Shown: positions 7,845 to 11,162 of the stretch, in pieces
How the letters are laid out: each line of letters starts with the position of its first letter
How positions within the stretch are numbered: the stretch's first letter is position 1
Assembly: GCA_030266525.1 (NCBI GenBank)
Contig: JAJDIC010000072.1
Coordinates: 1 to 11,162 of the forward strand
Reading direction: 5' to 3'
Length of the DNA stretch: 11,162 nt
Origin: Desulfovibrio sp. OttesenSCG-928-G15
Lineage (GTDB): Bacteria; Desulfobacterota; Desulfovibrionia; Desulfovibrionales; Desulfovibrionaceae
Translations under genes and position numbers: made by a program
The notes under the pieces: model-generated
What the model saw: only the letters and a program-made list of their open reading frames with translations
Database searches by the model: none
What the model was told of the DNA's origin: nothing

Positions 7845-8705
7845 GTGTTCAAAAAACTGCTATTGGCATGGCCTGTCACTCTTTTTGTGCTGCTCTGGAG
7901 TAGCGGGCCGATATTTTCCCGTTGGGGCCTTGAACACGGAAGTTCGTTTGCCATTTTGATCGGTCGCTTCACTGTTGCATTGCTTTTTCTGAGCGTGATT
8001 TGCCTCTTGCGCAAACGGTTTCTGCCGCCAAAGGGCAAGCGTCTGACAGCAGCCCTGACCGGCTTTTTGCTGGTCGGCGTGTACACCATTTGCTATCTGC
8101 TGGCCCTTGCCAACGGGATTACTCCCGGTGTCTTGTCCACGGTGATGGGGGTTCAGCCTATTCTGACCCTCTGGCTGGTAGAAAGAGATTTTCCGCCCTC
8201 ACGTCTCTGGGGGCTGTTTATCGCCTTGGGCGGACTTGTGCTGGTGGTATTGCAAAGCCTGACCAGTTCCACGTTGTCGATCTATGGAATGCTTTACGCC
8301 CTGGCGGCATTGGGCTGTATAAGTTATGGCTCGATTTTTCAAAAAAGACTGAATCTGCCGCCAATGGACGTTTTGCCTGTACAGTATGTTGTCAGTCTGG
8401 TTTTATGTCTCTTAATCGCTCCCTTTCAGCCCGTTGAATATGAAATCAGCACCGGCTTCATCATTCCGGTGCTCTGGATGGGCCTTGTCATCTCCGGCGT
8501 GGCCCAACTGCTTTTTTACCGCCTGATACGCAGCGGAAATTTGGTGAACGTCACCAGCTTGCTGTACCTGGTTCCCGGAACCACTGCCGCCCTGGACTAT
8601 ATTTTTCTCGGCAATACAATGCCGCTGCTCAGTCTGGCCGGGATGCTGGCGATTATCCTGGGCCTTGTCATCGTTTTTCGGACCAAGCAGACGCCATCTG
8701 AGTAG
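7845..8705 (+). CDS. EamA/DMT-superfamily membrane transporter
   Basis: This inner-membrane carrier has 286 residues, normal for the family, and about ten hydrophobic helices in two EamA repeats (about 1-135 and 145-280). It starts MFKKLLLAWPVTLFVLLWSS, the usual EamA first helix with a positive N-terminus. Family-like segments are GRFTVALLFLSVICLLRKR in helix 2, GITPGVLSTVMGVQPILTLWL around helix 4, and LLYLVPGTTAALDYIFLGN in the second repeat. EamA proteins typically export amino acids or other small metabolites, but the substrate cannot be read from sequence. The start is GTG, chosen for its ribosome site and the fit to the family; the frame is open back to 7722. It is separated from pstB by 214 bp of structured DNA and converges on the chemoreceptor gene, so it is probably a single-gene unit. 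Confidence 0.9.
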   Translation: MFKKLLLAWPVTLFVLLWSSGPIFSRWGLEHGSSFAILIGRFTVALLFLSVICLLRKRFLPPKGKRLTAALTGFLLVGVYTICYLLALANGITPGVLSTVMGVQPILTLWLVERDFPPSRLWGLFIALGGLVLVVLQSLTSSTLSIYGMLYALAALGCISYGSIFQKRLNLPPMDVLPVQYVVSLVLCLLIAPFQPVEYEISTGFIIPVLWMGLVISGVAQLLFYRLIRSGNLVNVTSLLYLVPGTTAALDYIFLGNTMPLLSLAGMLAIILGLVIVFRTKQTPSE

Positions 8706-8762
8706 AACCGTTGCCGACAGGTGTTTTTCATTGGCAACTGGTAAGATTATGTACAAAACGAA

Positions 8763-8796
8763 CACCGCCCCATGCATTTGTGATGCCGGGGCGGTG
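8763..8796. terminator. Bidirectional terminator hairpin between convergent genes
   Basis: CACCGCCCC (8763-8771) pairs with GGGGCGGTG (8788-8796). Inside, GCAT (8774-8777) pairs with ATGC (8783-8786) around TTGTG. T-rich sequence follows in both directions: CTTTACTTT on the plus strand, and TTCGTTTTG on the minus strand. It lies 57 bp after the transporter stop and 22 bp after the chemoreceptor stop, as expected for a shared terminator. Confidence 0.85.
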
Positions 8797-8818
8797 CGCT
8801 TTACTTTATGATCATCGG

Positions 8819-11162
8819 CTACTTGAGCCGTTCCATGACGTGACTCAGCTCCTGCGCCATGCGGGAGAGGTCTTGCACTGCGGCAGAAGACTGAATCATG
8901 CCTTCCGTGGTTTCGCCTACGATATGGTTTATTTCGTCCAGGGCACGGCTGATTTCTTCGGAAGTGGCGCTTTGCTCTTCTGCTGCTGCGGCAATGGAGG
9001 AAACCACCGACGAGTTAGCAGAAGCCAGGTTCACAATTTCGGAAAGGGCCGTTCCAGAGGCGTTGGCCAGTTCGTTCGCCTCGGAGATACTGCTCACAGC
9101 CTTGCCTACTTCATCGATGTTGGTGCGGGCAGACTGCTGCACGGCATTGATGGATGTCCCCACTTCCTGAGTGGCGGTCATGGTCTTTTCTGCCAGTTGA
9201 CGTACGGAGTCCGCAACAACTGCGAAGCCGCGCCCCGCTTCCCCGGCTCTGGCCGCTTCAATGGCTGCGTTAAGCGCAAGCAGGTTTGTTTGATCCGCAA
9301 TATCGGAAATAACGTTCATTACGTTGCCAATGTTTTCCGCCTGGGTTCCCAGTTCCTGCATATTTGTATGCAGACTCTGGCTGACGACGTTCACCTGGTT
9401 GATGGACGCCATAACCTGATTGACGAGTCCCGCGCCTTCCGATGCCTTGAGGCGGGTGCCTTCGCTCTGCTCGGAAGCATTCCCGGCGCTTCTGGCAACT
9501 TCCAGTACCGTGGCGTTCATTTCCGTCATGGCACTGGCGGTGCTCTCCACGCGCTCGCGCTGCACTTCCGCACCCCGGGAAATCTGTTCCACCTGGGAGG
9601 AAAGTTCCTCGGAAGCGGCAGCCACCCGGTTGGAAATTTCCAAAGCCTGGGCTGCCACCTGCAACATGGTGTTTTGCTGCGCCTTCAAGGCTGTCAAATC
9701 CGTGATGAGCTGCATTACGGAAGAGAGCTCTCTTTTGGCGTTGAACATGGGTATGGCGGTGTAGCTGATGTCCATATCCTTGCCCTGCGGGTGGGCGCGC
9801 GTTTCCGCGCTGGCGGGATTCTTGGTTTCCGTGGCGACCTTCAGGGCGTCAGTGTTGCTGCCGAAGTCGTCGCGAGCGAAAAGCTCAAAGCAGGTTTTGC
9901 CTTTGAAGTTATCACCGGCCAGCTTGCGGGCCACGGTGTTGATGTAGGCGGCCTTGAGGTTGTTATCCAGCATGATCACCGGGGAAGGGATGTTTTCCAG
10001 CACCGCCAGGAACCGGCCCAGAATGGCGTTTGTACCGCGGACAAGGGTTGCAAACCCGCCCCGGAAACCATCCGCATTGCCCTGTACGGTCAAGTGACCG
10101 TTTTCGATGGAAGACTCCAGCCTCTGATATTCGTTGAGAACTTGCGTAAGTGTTTCAGGAATGCGCTGCATGGAACTGACCATGAGGCCGATTTCGCCCT
10201 TTTCCTTTGTCTTCACCCGGTGGTCGAAGTTGCCGTCTGCGATGGCTTCGGCAAAGACAGACAAATCGCTCAGTACGCGGACAATACCCACAATGATGAA
10301 CAGCGCCAGAGCCAGGCCAAGCACGCTACCCACTACGCCTGCCCCCAACATGATGATCTGGATTCTGTCGTTGGAAGCCAGAACCGCCGTACCTTGCTCC
10401 CGCATTTCGCCATCCACGCGGTTGTTAAACTCGGTTATGATTTTTACAATGTCAACTTCAACCTGATGCATAGCATCAATGCTGGCGCGCACGGCTGCCG
10501 CCTCTTTCGACATGACCGTCATGGCCTCGATGAGTTTTTTGTAAGACTCCTGGATTTGTCCGTAAACCACGCGGCCCCGAGGAGTGGTAAGCTGGCTTTC
10601 GATGGCCCCCAGAGGGCCGGAGAGCGCTTTCAGGCGTTCCATGGTCGAGTCACCATCTTTTGCGGAATAGTCTGCGGCAAAACGCGTCAGGGCGGTAAGG
10701 CAGTCTGCAAAACTGTACCAGATGGTGTTGAGGCTGTAGAGTACGGCACTGTTGTCAGCGGTCTGCGCCATGTCGGCCAATTCCTTGAACTGATTGGACA
10801 TACTGTCGTAACTACCGCGAACCACTTCGTTATACTGCCGATTCATTTCAATTATATTGCCGAGAATGGTCTGTTCGGCGCTGCGCATGGGTTCGATTCT
10901 TGTTTTCAGTTCTGCGAAGGTTTTTTTCCTGTACTCGGCTTTTGCTTCTGCCCCTGATTCATCCGCAATACTGCTGAACTCGTCGAGATCTTTTTGCGCG
11001 GCTGCAATGAGTGCGGCGTCACCAGAAGAAAGATAGTCATAGGTTTTGGAAACAGACTGGATCAAATTTGTCATCATATCGCTAATAGCCACGTTCATCC
11101 GGGCATCAAGTCGATAGTTTTGATACCCATCCGATGCGGTCTGGATGCCGATATACCCCAGT
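8819..11162 (-). CDS. Methyl-accepting chemotaxis protein with HAMP and PAS domains (5' end outside window)
   Basis: This membrane chemoreceptor signals through CheW/CheA to the flagellar motor. About 780 residues are visible. Numbered from the Met at 11098: extracytoplasmic, mostly helical sensor region to about 245; transmembrane helix about 246-275; HAMP about 272-325 with the typical [15 protein letters not shown] about 362-470 with [19 protein letters not shown]; methyl-accepting signalling domain about 495-755. The hairpin tip is the highly conserved [19 protein letters not shown] stretch (602-620), followed by [28 protein letters not shown] (707-716) looks like a methylation helix. There is no C-terminal CheR-binding pentapeptide. 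The Met at 11098 is not the true start: the frame stays open to the window edge, and the upstream codons ([17 protein letters not shown]) read like the end of the first transmembrane helix running into the sensor. The ligand is unknown; the PAS might sense redox state or a cytoplasmic molecule. Confidence 0.95.
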   Translation of the reverse strand, partial: LGYIGIQTASDGYQNYRLDARMNVAISDMMTNLIQSVSKTYDYLSSGDAALIAAAQKDLDEFSSIADESGAEAKAEYRKKTFAELKTRIEPMRSAEQTILGNIIEMNRQYNEVVRGSYDSMSNQFKELADMAQTADNSAVLYSLNTIWYSFADCLTALTRFAADYSAKDGDSTMERLKALSGPLGAIESQLTTPRGRVVYGQIQESYKKLIEAMTVMSKEAAAVRASIDAMHQVEVDIVKIITEFNNRVDGEMREQGTAVLASNDRIQIIMLGAGVVGSVLGLALALFIIVGIVRVLSDLSVFAEAIADGNFDHRVKTKEKGEIGLMVSSMQRIPETLTQVLNEYQRLESSIENGHLTVQGNADGFRGGFATLVRGTNAILGRFLAVLENIPSPVIMLDNNLKAAYINTVARKLAGDNFKGKTCFELFARDDFGSNTDALKVATETKNPASAETRAHPQGKDMDISYTAIPMFNAKRELSSVMQLITDLTALKAQQNTMLQVAAQALEISNRVAAASEELSSQVEQISRGAEVQRERVESTASAMTEMNATVLEVARSAGNASEQSEGTRLKASEGAGLVNQVMASINQVNVVSQSLHTNMQELGTQAENIGNVMNVISDIADQTNLLALNAAIEAARAGEAGRGFAVVADSVRQLAEKTMTATQEVGTSINAVQQSARTNIDEVGKAVSSISEANELANASGTALSEIVNLASANSSVVSSIAAAAEEQSATSEEISRALDEINHIVGETTEGMIQSSAAVQDLSRMAQELSHVMERLK

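Noticed and set aside
8710..8738. Stem GTTGCC/GGCAAC after the transporter stop
   Set aside because: Only 6 bp with a 17-nt loop and no U-tract; the stronger hairpin at 8763-8796 explains termination.
8711..10957. 748-codon plus-strand ORF opposite the chemoreceptor
   Set aside because: It is fully antisense to a clear MCP, and its translation is rich in His, Gly, Arg, Cys and Phe with no recognisable domain. It is a by-product of GC-biased codons in the real gene.

Overview
The window looks like chromosomal DNA from a GC-rich, Gram-negative, motile anaerobe of the Desulfovibrio type (Desulfovibrionaceae). This is an inference from codon use, the style of the GAF/PAS hybrid kinase and PAS-containing chemoreceptor, and an intergenic palindrome resembling Desulfovibrio-type dispersed repeats. 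No rRNA or tRNA is present to settle it. I see no CRISPR array, transposase, phage gene, tRNA or rRNA.

Layout, left to right. (1) 1-182: a leader with a perfect TATAAT at the extreme left edge, a 12-bp tandem repeat and two small hairpins. (2) 183-3802: a signalling pair, a FIST-domain sensory protein and a soluble GAF-PAS-HisKA-HATPase-REC hybrid histidine kinase, whose stop and start codons share one base. (3) 3803-4110: a 308-bp non-coding stretch with a likely promoter and two strong hairpins. (4) 4111-7630: a four-gene high-affinity phosphate ABC transport operon, pstS-pstC-pstA-pstB, tightly coupled except for a 165-bp gap between pstC and pstA. That gap holds a T9 tract, a palindromic repeat-like element and a well-initiated 21-codon ORF ending on the pstA start. 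No phoU or phoR/phoB is adjacent. (5) 7631-7844: a spacer with three consecutive hairpins. (6) 7845-8705: an EamA/DMT-family membrane transporter starting at GTG. (7) 8763-8796: a strong hairpin serving both convergent genes as terminator. (8) 8819-11162, minus strand: a methyl-accepting chemotaxis protein (sensor, TM, HAMP, PAS, MA domain) whose N-terminus runs off the right edge of the window.

How the parts work together. The Pst proteins form one importer: periplasmic binding protein, two permeases and an ATPase. The FIST protein and hybrid kinase very probably act in one pathway, because they are translationally coupled and neither has a membrane anchor. The kinase ends in a receiver without an output domain, so its final target is elsewhere. 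The transporter and the chemoreceptor are independent units.

The window is mostly ordinary accessory and housekeeping signalling and transport. The parts most worth a second look are the non-coding ones: the pstC-pstA junction with its tiny ORF, the structured 5' leader of pstS, and the triple-hairpin leader before the DMT transporter. I did not find convincing evidence of a wholly new system.
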